From Sphingobacterium wenxiniae (GTDB lineage Bacteria > Bacteroidota > Bacteroidia > Sphingobacteriales > Sphingobacteriaceae), in NCBI RefSeq assembly GCF_900116225.1, contig NZ_FOZZ01000003.1, forward strand, positions 124,001 to 188,000: a stretch of 64,000 bases of DNA, written 5' to 3'. The notes below the pieces were generated by a model. That model was not told the origin of the DNA. It worked only from the letters and a program-made list of their open reading frames with translations, and did not search any database. Shown here one piece after another: positions 1-9,455 of the stretch. The first letter of the stretch is position 1. The number at the start of each line of letters is the position of its first letter. The position numbers were made by a program, and so were the translations under genes.

Positions 1-2870
1 AGAAGATTGCCAACAACGAAAACTGGAACTACCGTCGTCAGCTGATGGAGCTTGCCAGTCTTATCTTTACTGAAAATTTCCAAGAATTCGATGCTCACTT
101 GGCATCTGCTGATGCACAGGATATTTTCCTGCTACTAAACCAGGAAGTGGAGGAAAAAACAAATTTATTCCTGCAGTCTCTCAGTGAAGCGATAAAGACT
201 TTCCAACATACGTTCAAAAACCTCGGAATTACCGCTAACGACCTAAAAGGGAAATCCCGGAATGCGCTCATTTCGGCCGACAACAGCGATAGTAATGTCA
301 GCAAGTTATCCCCCTCTGATTTACAGAAGTTGTTTGATAAGTTTCTGAAACTGATAGAATCCGATGATGCTTTTACCGATACCGATAAAAATATCCGCTA
401 CGACCTCAAGGCACAACTCATGCCCATCCTCCAACAAATCGAGGATCTGCACCGGTTCTTTCCCACCTATATAGCCTACCAAGCAGTACAAAACAATCTT
501 TACTTCCTACGATTGCTCAAGGAGATGAGCAGTCTGTTAGCGCAATGGCGCAAGGAAAACGGTGCTCAGCTTATTTCTGATTCCCAGATATTGCTTAATA
601 AATTAGGTCTGGACGAGAACAACGACCCGACCTTTATCTGGGAGAAAATTGGCAACCGATACAGCTACTTTCTTTTTGATGAGTTTCAAGATACTTCGCG
701 CATTCAGTGGAAAAACTACAGCCCCTTATTGATAAATGCTTTAGGAAATGCTCAACGCAAGTTTCATGAACATCTTATCGTGGGCGATGTCAAGCAAAGT
801 ATCTACCGCTGGCGCAATGGGGATTGGCGCATTCTCTTACAGCAAGTTGAGGAGCAGGTGGCACAAGCATTCCACCTGAGTCCCGACCAACGTCAGTACT
901 TCATCGAGAATGGTTCTTTGGACGTTAATTACCGAAGTCTTCCACGCATCATCACCTTTAACAATCATCTGTTCGCACAGCTTCCACAGAAATTGCAACA
1001 GTTGTTGAACGATAAAGTACAGGAGAGTCTCTCTGAGGAAGCATGGCAATGGTGGACAGCCTCCGGTAACCATCAGATGCTGAACCAAGCCTATGCACAA
1101 AGCCAACAAGAGATACCTCTACATAAAATCAATGCACCCAAACAGGGAAGTATAGAAATTGAATATCTTCCCGTGGAAGACAACCGCTACCGCCGACAGA
1201 AAGTCATGGACGAAGCTTTGGAACGCTTGTGCAATAAAATAGAAATCTGGATATCATCTAAGCGTTACGAACCACGACAAATAGGCATATTGGTACGCAG
1301 CAACACACAGGCCAAGGCTGTTATCCAAAAACTATTGGAGCATAAAAATAAAACCGGATTGGCCATAGAATTCATTTCCGGAGACGCGCTTGCCTTGCTG
1401 TCCAACGATGCTATTTTACTGCTCATCGAAACACTGAAAGCCCTGGTGTACCATGCTGACAAACACATTTTGCACCGTGCTAAAATCACTTATCTCTATC
1501 AACTCATTAGCCAAAAGAAATCTTTCTCTGAGGACAAATGGTTACTTTTCAAGAACAATACGTTACAAGATTTGCAGGAAATCCTTCCCGAAAAGTTGAT
1601 TAGCGTATGGAATGAGCTACAGAAGGCTCCTTTGGTTCACTTGGTCGAACAACTTATTGAAATCTACGACCTACACCACGAAAAAAACATCCACTTGCCT
1701 TACATCTTGGCTTTTAAGGATATTGTTTCTAATTTCTCTCTTCAAGGTGAGCGTGGTATTACACAGTTTCTGGAATTCTGGGAAGAAGATGGCAACAAGG
1801 CTGTCCTACCTTCTAATGGTAGGATTAACGCCATTGAAGTCACCACCATTCATAAATCCAAAGGCTTAGCATACGATGTAGTCATGTTGCCGTTCTGTTC
1901 CTGGGATTTAGACGGCATGACCAATGGTGACTTCTGGATCAACACCCACGACAGTCCCTTTCAGCAGTTGGGTAGGATTCCTATTAAGTACAATAGTACA
2001 GTGGGGAAATCTATTTTCTTCAAACAGTATTTTGAAGAAATGCTCTTCAATTACATGGATGCCCTCAATACTTTTTATGTCGCGACAACACGTGCAGTGG
2101 AACATCTATATATACTGGCACCTTCCTTTAAGGAGAAAACAGATGCCAAAACAGGAATTGCCTCACTGGAAATCAAAAACGATTACATCAGCGATGTACT
2201 TTATCAAGTACTAAGTTCCGACGATGCCCCTTTCCGACTCCAACAAGGAACGATGTGCATAGAAGACGAATCTACAACCGTTGCTCCGTCTGTAGAAGCA
2301 ACCTCGCAAAAAGCTGAAGCAGAACAGGGACGTATACATTTCCAAAACACGGCATTGACACACTACCCTATTTCACACGAGCTTCAAAAAGCTTTGGATA
2401 AATCGACCAAGCGCACAATAAACAGCATTCTGATGCTGGAAAAGGCAGCGCAGTATGGTATATTGGCGCATGAAATCATTTCAATGGTTACAAAGGAACA
2501 TGAAATCGATCACTTTGTTCACCAGTTTATCGAAGAAGGTATTCTTGCAAAATCCGATCAGCCTTTCCTGATGCAGGAGATCCACCAGATATGGAATCAT
2601 CCCGTTATCAATAGCTGGCTGACGGGACCGTATAAAATCTGGAACGAGTCCAGTATAATTCTACAGGATGGGGAAACTATCCGTCCGGATAAGGTATTTA
2701 CCAATGAAAAAGAAACCATTGTATTGGATTTCAAATTCACTAAAGGCGATTATACAGATCATCAATATCAAATTGACCGCTATAAAAAAGCATTGGTAAA
2801 TTTAGGACACCCCGATGTAAAAGGCTATTTGTATTATGCCAAAATAGATGAGTTGGTGGAAGTGGAATAG
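1..2870 (+). CDS. AddA/RecB-like UvrD-family helicase-nuclease, 5' end cut by the window
   Basis: The frame is open to the first base, so the real start lies upstream and the Met at 45 is internal. The N-terminal Walker A part is outside the window. Visible helicase motifs are FDEFQDTS (about base 676, Walker B), GDVKQSIYRWR (about 784), NYRS (about 924), TTIHKSKGLAYD (about 1844) and ATTRA (about 2083). The C-terminus carries a PD-(D/E)XK nuclease core, RPDKVF followed by LDFKF (about 2683-2735), with a QIDRYKKAL tail. Family members unwind and resect double-strand breaks together with an AddB-like partner, here the gene at 4472. Bacteroidota homologues are, from memory, a little over 1000 residues, so roughly the first tenth is missing. 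Family assignment is firm; the exact name (AddA or RecB-like) is less so. Confidence 0.9.
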   Translation, partial: KIANNENWNYRRQLMELASLIFTENFQEFDAHLASADAQDIFLLLNQEVEEKTNLFLQSLSEAIKTFQHTFKNLGITANDLKGKSRNALISADNSDSNVSKLSPSDLQKLFDKFLKLIESDDAFTDTDKNIRYDLKAQLMPILQQIEDLHRFFPTYIAYQAVQNNLYFLRLLKEMSSLLAQWRKENGAQLISDSQILLNKLGLDENNDPTFIWEKIGNRYSYFLFDEFQDTSRIQWKNYSPLLINALGNAQRKFHEHLIVGDVKQSIYRWRNGDWRILLQQVEEQVAQAFHLSPDQRQYFIENGSLDVNYRSLPRIITFNNHLFAQLPQKLQQLLNDKVQESLSEEAWQWWTASGNHQMLNQAYAQSQQEIPLHKINAPKQGSIEIEYLPVEDNRYRRQKVMDEALERLCNKIEIWISSKRYEPRQIGILVRSNTQAKAVIQKLLEHKNKTGLAIEFISGDALALLSNDAILLLIETLKALVYHADKHILHRAKITYLYQLISQKKSFSEDKWLLFKNNTLQDLQEILPEKLISVWNELQKAPLVHLVEQLIEIYDLHHEKNIHLPYILAFKDIVSNFSLQGERGITQFLEFWEEDGNKAVLPSNGRINAIEVTTIHKSKGLAYDVVMLPFCSWDLDGMTNGDFWINTHDSPFQQLGRIPIKYNSTVGKSIFFKQYFEEMLFNYMDALNTFYVATTRAVEHLYILAPSFKEKTDAKTGIASLEIKNDYISDVLYQVLSSDDAPFRLQQGTMCIEDESTTVAPSVEATSQKAEAEQGRIHFQNTALTHYPISHELQKALDKSTKRTINSILMLEKAAQYGILAHEIISMVTKEHEIDHFVHQFIEEGILAKSDQPFLMQEIHQIWNHPVINSWLTGPYKIWNESSIILQDGETIRPDKVFTNEKETIVLDFKFTKGDYTDHQYQIDRYKKALVNLGHPDVKGYLYYAKIDELVEVE

Positions 2871-2943
2871 ATCGAAGGTTGAACCTTGATTGACAGTAAG
2901 TAGTTTTGAGAAAAGGCAGGAATTACGTTATTAGGGACAACTG

Positions 2944-3020
2944 CCCTTGTTTTATTACATAATAAAACAAAAATCACCCTTGTTTTGTTACTCGATTTCA
3001 ATAAATTTGGGTTTGTTTTG
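2944..3020 (+). repeat. Palindrome and direct repeats upstream of the DUF4143 ATPase gene
   Basis: A near-perfect palindrome has arms TTGTTTTATTA (2947-2957) and TAATAAAACAA (2960-2970) around CA. The motif CCCTTGTTTTRTTAC occurs at 2944-2958 and again at 2977-2991, and a looser GGGTTTGTTTTGTGAT follows at about 3009-3024. The block ends at the start codon of the ATPase. It could be an operator, promoter elements or the end of an inserted segment; the sequence does not decide. Confidence 0.6.
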
Positions 3021-3028
3021 TGATAAAT

Positions 3029-4390
3029 ATGAATTTTAAACGATATGTTTTTGATGAGTTGGTGCAATGGAAAGCAACTCCCAATGCCAAGCCATTGATA
3101 TTAAGAGGAGCTCGACAAGTAGGAAAAACAACCTTGGTTCGTAGTTTCGGAAAAAGTTATACCCATTTTATCGAGCTTAATTTAGAAAAAAACGAAGATG
3201 CCAACCTCGTAGAACGGAGTAATAGTGTGCAGGAATTGGTCAATTTTCTGGCATTAAAAAATGAAATTTCTCCAAAAGAATTTCCGGAAACACTCCTTTT
3301 TATTGATGAAATTCAAGAGTCTGAAAAAGCTATTTCTTTTCTGCGGTATTTTTATGAGGATTTGCCGAAATTGAATGTCATTGCCGCGGGGTCTTTGTTG
3401 GAACATGCTTTAAAGAAAACCAAAAATTATCCGGTAGGCCGGATTAATTATCTGTATCTGTTTCCTTTAAATTTTCAGGAATATCTTGAAGCACAAGGAA
3501 AAAAGAATTTATTGGAAAGATTTCGGAATATTCCCATTGACGAAATTGCCCACGAACTTTTGATGAAAGAGTTCCAGACCTATTGTATTATCGGAGGAAT
3601 GCCTGAAATTGTCGCCAACTATGTTGCCAATCAAGATTTATTAGTACTTCCACAGACTTATGAAAGTATTTGGAACACCTACAAAGACGATGTAATAAAA
3701 TATGCCGATAGTAAATCGGAAGAAAATGTGATGAAACACATCGTCAATACCGCTGCATCGTTTGTTGACCAACGGATTAAATTTCAAAATTTTGGACATT
3801 CCAATTATAAGTCGAGGGAAGTGAGCGAGGCATTCCATAATTTAGATGCCGCAAAGGTCATTCAGGTAATTTATCCTTGCACCAATGTAGAGCCGCCTAT
3901 TCTTCCAGATTATAAAAAATCTCCCCGATTACAATTTTTGGATACAGGGATTTTAAATTTTGATTTGAATATTCAAGCCGATTTGTTGCTGATGAAAGAC
4001 CTTAGCGAAGCGTACAAAGGAGCGATTATACCCCACATTATCAATCAGGAAGTTTTGTCTTTGAATACTACGGATTACAAAAAGACCAACTTTTGGGTTC
4101 GGGATAAAACGCAATCATCGGCAGAGGTGGATTTGGTCATTGCTCACGGAAAATTTCTGATTCCAGTTGAAATCAAATCAGGGAAAACGGGAAGTTTGAA
4201 ATCCTTGCATCAATTTGTGAATCAAGCTCCTCATCAATTTGCAGTCAGAATGTATGGAGGAAAATTCAACATTGAAGAAACCGTTACTCCCGAAGGAAAA
4301 CCTTACTTGTTAATGAATTTACCTTACTATTTAGGGACGTATTTAAAACAATATATCAATTACTTTATAACTAGATATAATGTCGAATGA
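3029..4390 (+). CDS. AAA+ ATPase with C-terminal DUF4143 domain
   Basis: The N-terminal AAA_14 domain has Walker A GARQVGKT (about residues 27-34) and Walker B TLLFIDEIQ (about 88-96). The C-terminal DUF4143 region has E-V-D and PVEIKSGK (about 366-385), the arrangement of a PD-(D/E)XK-like fold. The cellular role of this common, patchily distributed family is not established. The gene sits between the two halves of an AddAB-like pair and is visibly AT-rich (two sampled 60-base lines are 30-33% GC), which suggests a late insertion. The start at 3029 gives MNFKRYVFDEL, typical for the family; a GTG at 3020 in the same frame is the alternative. Its stop overlaps the ATG of a 26-codon ORF. Confidence 0.85.
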   Translation: MNFKRYVFDELVQWKATPNAKPLILRGARQVGKTTLVRSFGKSYTHFIELNLEKNEDANLVERSNSVQELVNFLALKNEISPKEFPETLLFIDEIQESEKAISFLRYFYEDLPKLNVIAAGSLLEHALKKTKNYPVGRINYLYLFPLNFQEYLEAQGKKNLLERFRNIPIDEIAHELLMKEFQTYCIIGGMPEIVANYVANQDLLVLPQTYESIWNTYKDDVIKYADSKSEENVMKHIVNTAASFVDQRIKFQNFGHSNYKSREVSEAFHNLDAAKVIQVIYPCTNVEPPILPDYKKSPRLQFLDTGILNFDLNIQADLLLMKDLSEAYKGAIIPHIINQEVLSLNTTDYKKTNFWVRDKTQSSAEVDLVIAHGKFLIPVEIKSGKTGSLKSLHQFVNQAPHQFAVRMYGGKFNIEETVTPEGKPYLLMNLPYYLGTYLKQYINYFITRYNVE

Positions 4391-4467
4391 TTGAATCCAA
4401 ATCAAAAGGGAAAAGAAAAGAAGTCTTCATTACAATTGAAGACAATGATTTGAGAGAACTATTCTAA
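4387..4467 (+). CDS. Possible 26-residue ORF coupled to the ATPase gene
   Basis: ATG at 4387 overlaps the TGA of the preceding gene in an ATGA arrangement. The frame runs 26 codons to TAA, giving a charged peptide beginning MIESKSKGKRKEV and ending DNDLRELF. It stops 4 bases before the next gene. I do not recognise it. It may be a real translationally coupled micro-protein, or a leftover of the junction formed when the ATPase gene entered the addAB-like locus. Confidence 0.3.
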   Translation: MIESKSKGKRKEVFITIEDNDLRELF

Positions 4468-4471
4468 AATA

Positions 4472-7345
4472 ATGAACAAACCATTCTTACACGCCGTAGC
4501 AGAAGATATTAAACAACGATTCGGTAATAATCTTTCCGATATCGCTATCATATTCAACAATAAGCGGCCGATTACCTATCTCAAGAAACATCTTGCCGAT
4601 GTGTACGGGCAGGCCATCTGGTCTCCTCAGTTCTTTACAATCCAAGAGTTTCTGAAACGTTCTACCAAGGCTGCTGAAGCTTCCAGTTTAAGTCAGTTTT
4701 TCCACCTCTATCAACTGCACAACGAGCTGCTACAAGCAGAGGGAGCCGAACCAGAAACCTTAGAGGAGTTCTATCCAATCGCTGAAATCATACTCAGTGA
4801 CTTTAGCGAACTGGATTATGAACTTGTGCATGTAGACCACGTTTATATGGAGCTGTACGATACGACAAAAATCGACCTGACTTTCCAACATTTTACGGCA
4901 GAACAGCAACATTTTATACGGCAGTTCTGGCAATCTTTCAGCATTGCTGGACATACGGGGTTACAACAACGCTTTCTTAAATTATGGAAACGACTACCCA
5001 TACTGTACAGGAGCTTCAAGGAAAAACTAAAGAATGAAAACCAGTTCAATTACCCGACCTTATACCGTCAACTAGTCGAAGGACAAGCTGACCTACCCAA
5101 TTTCGCCCAACCGTATAAGAAATTGTTATTTGTTGGGTTCAACGCCTTGAATAAAGCCGAAGTCAGCCTTTTCAAACAATGGCAGGATGATGAAAAAGCA
5201 CTCTTTTATTTCGATGTCGACCAGTATTATCTAAATGACAAGCAACAGGAAGCCGGGTTGTTCATCCGCAGAAACCTACAACGCTATGAACTGCATAATG
5301 CATTGGGAGAAGCTCCAGATATTATAGGCAAGCGTACATCTGAGATTCAGGTTTATGCCGCTTCAGGCAATATCAGTCAAACCAAGCTTTTGCACGATAT
5401 CCTCAGCGATACCCCAAACACTGGACAATCTGCTGCCGTACTTCTTGCTGATGAAAGCTTATTAGTCCCCTTGCTGCAGAGTCTACCCGATGTGCACCCC
5501 AATATCACTACAGGATACCCTTTAGTACAGTCTCCGATATACGGATTATTGGATCTTTGGATGGATGTTCAAGAAGAGATTTCCCATCACAAGAAAGAGA
5601 AAATCCCTTTTCAGTATGTCGAAACGTTCATCAGCCATCCATTGGTCAAGCTATCCACAATAGAGAAGAACACTATACTACGGGATATAGCGGATAGGCA
5701 GCTGTTTGAAATACCAATTGAGGAATTGATGGTAAAGAGTTCGGTCGTGCCTAACTTCTTTCGCCGCATTACCTCCCCGACTGGTCTACTCCCTGCCCTA
5801 AGTTTGCTATTAGATTACCTTTTAGCCAGTTTAAAAGGACAAGATCGGGTGAGCCAGATAGATAGCAATCTCTTGGTAGAAACACAAAAAGTTGTCCAGC
5901 AGCTTGCTACTGGACTGGAACGATTAAATCCTACTTCTATCCTCTTTCAGATCGGTTTGGTCCGCAAAGCCATAGCACCCATCAATTCTGCTATTGAGGG
6001 TAACCCTTTGGAAGGTCTGCAAATTATGGGACTTCTGGAAAGCCGATGTCTTAACTTTGACCATGTTTATATCTTAGGAGCAAATGAAGGTATCCTTCCT
6101 AAAACAGCGGCATCTCCCACTTTTTTGCCGAATAGCCTGCGTAGAGCCTACGATCTTCCTGTGGTGGAAAATCAAGATGCTCTGTCGGCTTATTTGTTCT
6201 ATAGACATTTACAATACAGCAAGGGGATTCACGTATTCTACAACAATATTGTCAATGAACGCAGTACAGGCGAAGAAAGTCGTTTCTTGAAACAACTGCA
6301 ATTTGAAAGCAATTTCCAGTTTGTCATTCATAGCCAACAGCAACCTATACATTTTGATGAACCCGCTCCGGAACTCATCATCCATAAAACAGGTAAGGTC
6401 GCTGAACAATTGTGGGAGACCTTCATCGTAAACAAGAAGCGAATTTCTGCGACAGCATTAACCACCTACCTGCAATCACCACTACAGTTTTTCTTAAAAC
6501 ACGTAGCCGAAATACCCGAACCTCCTACCCTTTCGCAAGAGTTTGAGATGAATCGTCTAGGAACAGTTATCCACAACGTCATGGAATCTCTTTACACCCC
6601 ATATAAAGGTAATCAAGACTACATTCCTACTACTGAATTGCACCATAAACTAGATCAGGTGGATCAATTGGTGATCCGTGAAATTGCTACACTATACCAG
6701 ACTGAATTTCAAGAAGCTTCTGAGATGAGCAGCATGCAACGCATTATGTTAAAAATTGCAAGCGAATATGTGAAGATGTATTTGGAATATGACATGGAAC
6801 ATTATACAGCTTTCCGCATCATTGAACTGGAAAACGATGAAGATTATATACTGGATTTTCCAATTACCTTACAAGGAAAAACAGAAATTGTTCGTTTATA
6901 CGGTATTATAGACCGGGTCGATGAAGTAATTACAAATGAAGGACAAGTCATCACTCGTATTGTCGATTATAAAACCGGAGGGGATACGGTAGAGTTCAAA
7001 GAACTGGACAAGGTTTTTGCCCCCAACACAGAGAACAAGGCCTTAATACAGACACTATTCTATGTGCACATCTTTGAGCAAAAGACAGGAATACAAGACT
7101 TAGAACCTCATCTATATGTAGCGCGAAGAATGCGTGAAGAAGGGACATTATTCAAAGGCAAAAAAGAAATATTGGAAAGTGAAATTTTAGCCGAAACCAA
7201 AAATCAGTTTGTAAATTTTCTGAGAGAAACATTGGAAGAGATTTTCAACCCCGATATTCCTTTTCGACATAATCCAGAAAGTAAGGTCTACCCATCCGAC
7301 CCTTACACCTTGTTTTATAGAAATGCTGTACAAGAAGAAGATTAA
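4472..7345 (+). CDS. AddB-like PD-(D/E)XK nuclease/inactivated helicase subunit
   Basis: A 957-residue protein that begins like Bacteroidota AddB-type subunits (a helicase-like fold without a good Walker A) and ends with a nuclease core, GIIDRVDEV followed by RIVDYKTGG (about residues 811-832). A LESRCLNFDHVYILGANEG segment about residue 518 matches helicase motif IV/V regions of AddB. It lacks the cysteine set that builds the iron-sulfur cluster in Bacillus AddB. It would form the recombination nuclease with the truncated gene at the left edge. An AAA ATPase gene lies between them, so co-transcription is uncertain. A strong hairpin follows the stop. Confidence 0.85.
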   Translation: MNKPFLHAVAEDIKQRFGNNLSDIAIIFNNKRPITYLKKHLADVYGQAIWSPQFFTIQEFLKRSTKAAEASSLSQFFHLYQLHNELLQAEGAEPETLEEFYPIAEIILSDFSELDYELVHVDHVYMELYDTTKIDLTFQHFTAEQQHFIRQFWQSFSIAGHTGLQQRFLKLWKRLPILYRSFKEKLKNENQFNYPTLYRQLVEGQADLPNFAQPYKKLLFVGFNALNKAEVSLFKQWQDDEKALFYFDVDQYYLNDKQQEAGLFIRRNLQRYELHNALGEAPDIIGKRTSEIQVYAASGNISQTKLLHDILSDTPNTGQSAAVLLADESLLVPLLQSLPDVHPNITTGYPLVQSPIYGLLDLWMDVQEEISHHKKEKIPFQYVETFISHPLVKLSTIEKNTILRDIADRQLFEIPIEELMVKSSVVPNFFRRITSPTGLLPALSLLLDYLLASLKGQDRVSQIDSNLLVETQKVVQQLATGLERLNPTSILFQIGLVRKAIAPINSAIEGNPLEGLQIMGLLESRCLNFDHVYILGANEGILPKTAASPTFLPNSLRRAYDLPVVENQDALSAYLFYRHLQYSKGIHVFYNNIVNERSTGEESRFLKQLQFESNFQFVIHSQQQPIHFDEPAPELIIHKTGKVAEQLWETFIVNKKRISATALTTYLQSPLQFFLKHVAEIPEPPTLSQEFEMNRLGTVIHNVMESLYTPYKGNQDYIPTTELHHKLDQVDQLVIREIATLYQTEFQEASEMSSMQRIMLKIASEYVKMYLEYDMEHYTAFRIIELENDEDYILDFPITLQGKTEIVRLYGIIDRVDEVITNEGQVITRIVDYKTGGDTVEFKELDKVFAPNTENKALIQTLFYVHIFEQKTGIQDLEPHLYVARRMREEGTLFKGKKEILESEILAETKNQFVNFLRETLEEIFNPDIPFRHNPESKVYPSDPYTLFYRNAVQEED

Positions 7346-7349
7346 AAAA

Positions 7350-7382
7350 AGACTTCCGAAGTTTTAGAAACTTCGGAAGTCT
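7350..7382. terminator. Bidirectional hairpin terminator, CTTCCGAAG family copy 1
   Basis: Arms of 15 bp (7350-7364 and 7368-7382) with core ACTTCCGAAGTTT and loop TAG, between convergent genes and next to an A-run. The same palindrome recurs at 18296, 29165, 30220 and 32841. Confidence 0.8.
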
Positions 7383-7407
7383 AACAATCCCTTTTCTATA
7401 CGCACTT

Positions 7408-8274
7408 TTATTTCCGTCGTCTCATCGCACGGTCTGCTCGTTTTCTAGCAGTATTTATTTTATAATTAAACCATTTGTTTTTAAATATTTTACGCATTGT
7501 ATCGTCAAAGTGGCGAGTGATAAATAAGTTACGTGCACCCTTGAGTTTTTCTCCAAAAGAATTAGCCAAAGCACGTACAGAAATAGAATAGCCTTCTGTT
7601 TCATATTGGATATAATGCCACCAACCCGCAGGCATATAACAAGTATCACCAGGTCCAATCACCGCTTCATATCCGTCCAAGTATTTTAATGCCGGATATT
7701 CCTCTACACTGCTTGTTTTAAGATTGGCTATACTATGGAAGTTATAAGGCAACTTATACATCAAATCCGACTGATCGTTAGGGAACAGCCAAATGCGTTT
7801 TTTGCCTTGAAATTGCGAGATAAAAACGTGGGACATGTCGATATCAAAGTGATTCCGCGTAGCCGAACCTTCGCCTCCAAAGAACATGAAGGGCAACCCT
7901 TGTAGAACCTTCCCCCCTGTTACATCATTATAAATGACATCTTTCTTAAGTTCAGGTCTGATTTTAAGCAAATTGAACAGAAACAGACGCAGTTCAGTAG
8001 GTTCCGCGCTTATCTTATCCAGATATTGCCCAAAGCTCATACGCCCTATAGGTGGGCTAGCCGCATGATTCTGCGACTCTTCTTCCCGACCATAGACATC
8101 GATTTGCTCATTTCCGGCTATTTCCTTGAAATAGTCATAACTCCACTTTTGCCAACAAGCACTATCCTTACTGATAAAGTCCTTGATGATGACAGGCTGG
8201 CTTTTATTTAAGTAATCTCTTACAAAATCCTTTGAAGAGATACCTGATATACTATTTACTGGTTTTAGTTTCAC
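7408..8274 (-). CDS. Cupin-like (cupin_8/JmjC-type) protein, probable Fe(II)/2-oxoglutarate oxygenase
   Basis: A 288-residue protein with the iron-binding pattern H-x-D in RNHFDID (about residue 142) and a later His in PAGWWHY (about 218), in the order expected for JmjC-like hydroxylases. The GDTCYMPAGWWH strand-turn is typical of cupin_8 proteins, some of which hydroxylate proteins or tRNA. The substrate cannot be read from the sequence. The start is a GTG at 8274, with no better ATG upstream. The C-terminus is rich in Arg and Lys. It is convergent with the AddB-like gene and followed, on its own strand, by the shared hairpin. Confidence 0.75.
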   Translation of the reverse strand: MKLKPVNSISGISSKDFVRDYLNKSQPVIIKDFISKDSACWQKWSYDYFKEIAGNEQIDVYGREEESQNHAASPPIGRMSFGQYLDKISAEPTELRLFLFNLLKIRPELKKDVIYNDVTGGKVLQGLPFMFFGGEGSATRNHFDIDMSHVFISQFQGKKRIWLFPNDQSDLMYKLPYNFHSIANLKTSSVEEYPALKYLDGYEAVIGPGDTCYMPAGWWHYIQYETEGYSISVRALANSFGEKLKGARNLFITRHFDDTMRKIFKNKWFNYKINTARKRADRAMRRRK

Positions 8275-8425
8275 AAGTTTTCCGTTTTAAAAACTACTTA
8301 CAAACTTAAAAAAAAATATTCCTATTAAATCCATATCTGCCACGCTATATTTAGATAGCAAAAGACATCTACAAGTTTAATAGAAATATCCTATCATTAA
8401 TATGACAAAAGTCATATTCGTGTAA

Positions 8426-9436
8426 TTAGTAGGACCACAAGTCCTGCTCCCAATCCATCAGCGTTTTCTTGATACGTTCTGACTCATAAAGACGCTCCAC
8501 ATCATTAGCAATATAATCTTTGATACGAAGATCCTCTGGGTTCGATTCTTTTACGATATAGCTGGCGAACATACGTTTGATAAACACATCATCGTAACTA
8601 AGCCCTGTGGCATCGTTATTACGATTAACGACCTCTTTATTCACCAGAATATGGCGTGCCTCCGGAAAATAAATCCAAAACGCAGGCGTAGGATCTACCT
8701 GTGGAGTAAATGAATTATCCTGTACAGGCAGGGCGACATCACTATTGGTGACTTCCTGTTGCTCTGGCTGCACTGCAAAAGGGTCAAATGGATCATAACC
8801 AGCATCTCCACTAGTATTCATTCCTGCAGTACTTTCCATACCAGGAATCTGCGGAGTAATCAAAGGAGCAATACCGATAATACGCGGTTCAAAAACCGAA
8901 CGCTGCTTATCGAATATCCAATCTTCTTTAATACGGAATTTTACGATATTTTCTCCACTGAATGTACGGGATTCGTATCGAGAAGAAATAACTTCATTGT
9001 TTTCGTTGTATTCTTCGACCAGGACGCTATCTCCACCAAAACGAGCCATTACTTGATCTGTTGGTAGGACATTTTTAAAACTATCTCCATTCGGGTCATT
9101 TTCCGACGGTGTAGGGTCGTAAGCTGTCAACTCACCATTCATGACCGCATTGATTAGAATATCTATCAAACGTGATTTTGGTGAAGCAAATGCCTTATTC
9201 AATTTTTCCCGTAAATCAATTTCTCTCCATACCCGCTTTTGATAAGCGACATCGGTCTGCCGGATATTTGCATACGGAACAACCTTGCGGTTTTCGATAT
9301 CTGTTTTCACCGTATAACCGTCAACTGGAGGTTCTTCAGCATGAATGGGTTTTGTACTATTGGAAAGGTTCTGTTGCTGTGCTATAGCGGCAACAGAAGT
9401 CGTTAAAACCAAAATAGAAAATAAAATCTTTTTCAT
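8426..9436 (-). CDS. gldN: Type IX secretion/gliding motility protein GldN (PorN)
   Basis: A 336-residue protein with a cleavable signal peptide (MKKILFSILVLTTSVAAIAQ) and the GldN domain (KRVWREIDLREKLN about residue 67, then blocks around KEDWIFDKQRS). GldN is periplasmic and joins GldK in the outer-membrane-associated rings of the type IX secretion machine. It is the last gene of gldK-gldL-gldM-gldN, 19 bases after gldM. A low-complexity stretch (about residues 200-240, rich in Gly, Asp, Pro and Gln) separates the two conserved parts. Confidence 0.93.
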   Translation of the reverse strand: MKKILFSILVLTTSVAAIAQQQNLSNSTKPIHAEEPPVDGYTVKTDIENRKVVPYANIRQTDVAYQKRVWREIDLREKLNKAFASPKSRLIDILINAVMNGELTAYDPTPSENDPNGDSFKNVLPTDQVMARFGGDSVLVEEYNENNEVISSRYESRTFSGENIVKFRIKEDWIFDKQRSVFEPRIIGIAPLITPQIPGMESTAGMNTSGDAGYDPFDPFAVQPEQQEVTNSDVALPVQDNSFTPQVDPTPAFWIYFPEARHILVNKEVVNRNNDATGLSYDDVFIKRMFASYIVKESNPEDLRIKDYIANDVERLYESERIKKTLMDWEQDLWSY

Positions 9437-9455
9437 TTCACCTCAATCTTTATTG

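Noticed and set aside
2875..2887. AAGGTT-G-AACCTT palindrome after the AddA-like gene
   Set aside because: It is only 6 bp per arm with no T-run and no second copy, so it is not supported as a terminator or insertion end.
2834..3067. 77-codon minus-strand ORF
   Set aside because: It spans the repeat region and the ends of two plus-strand genes and has no protein-like features.
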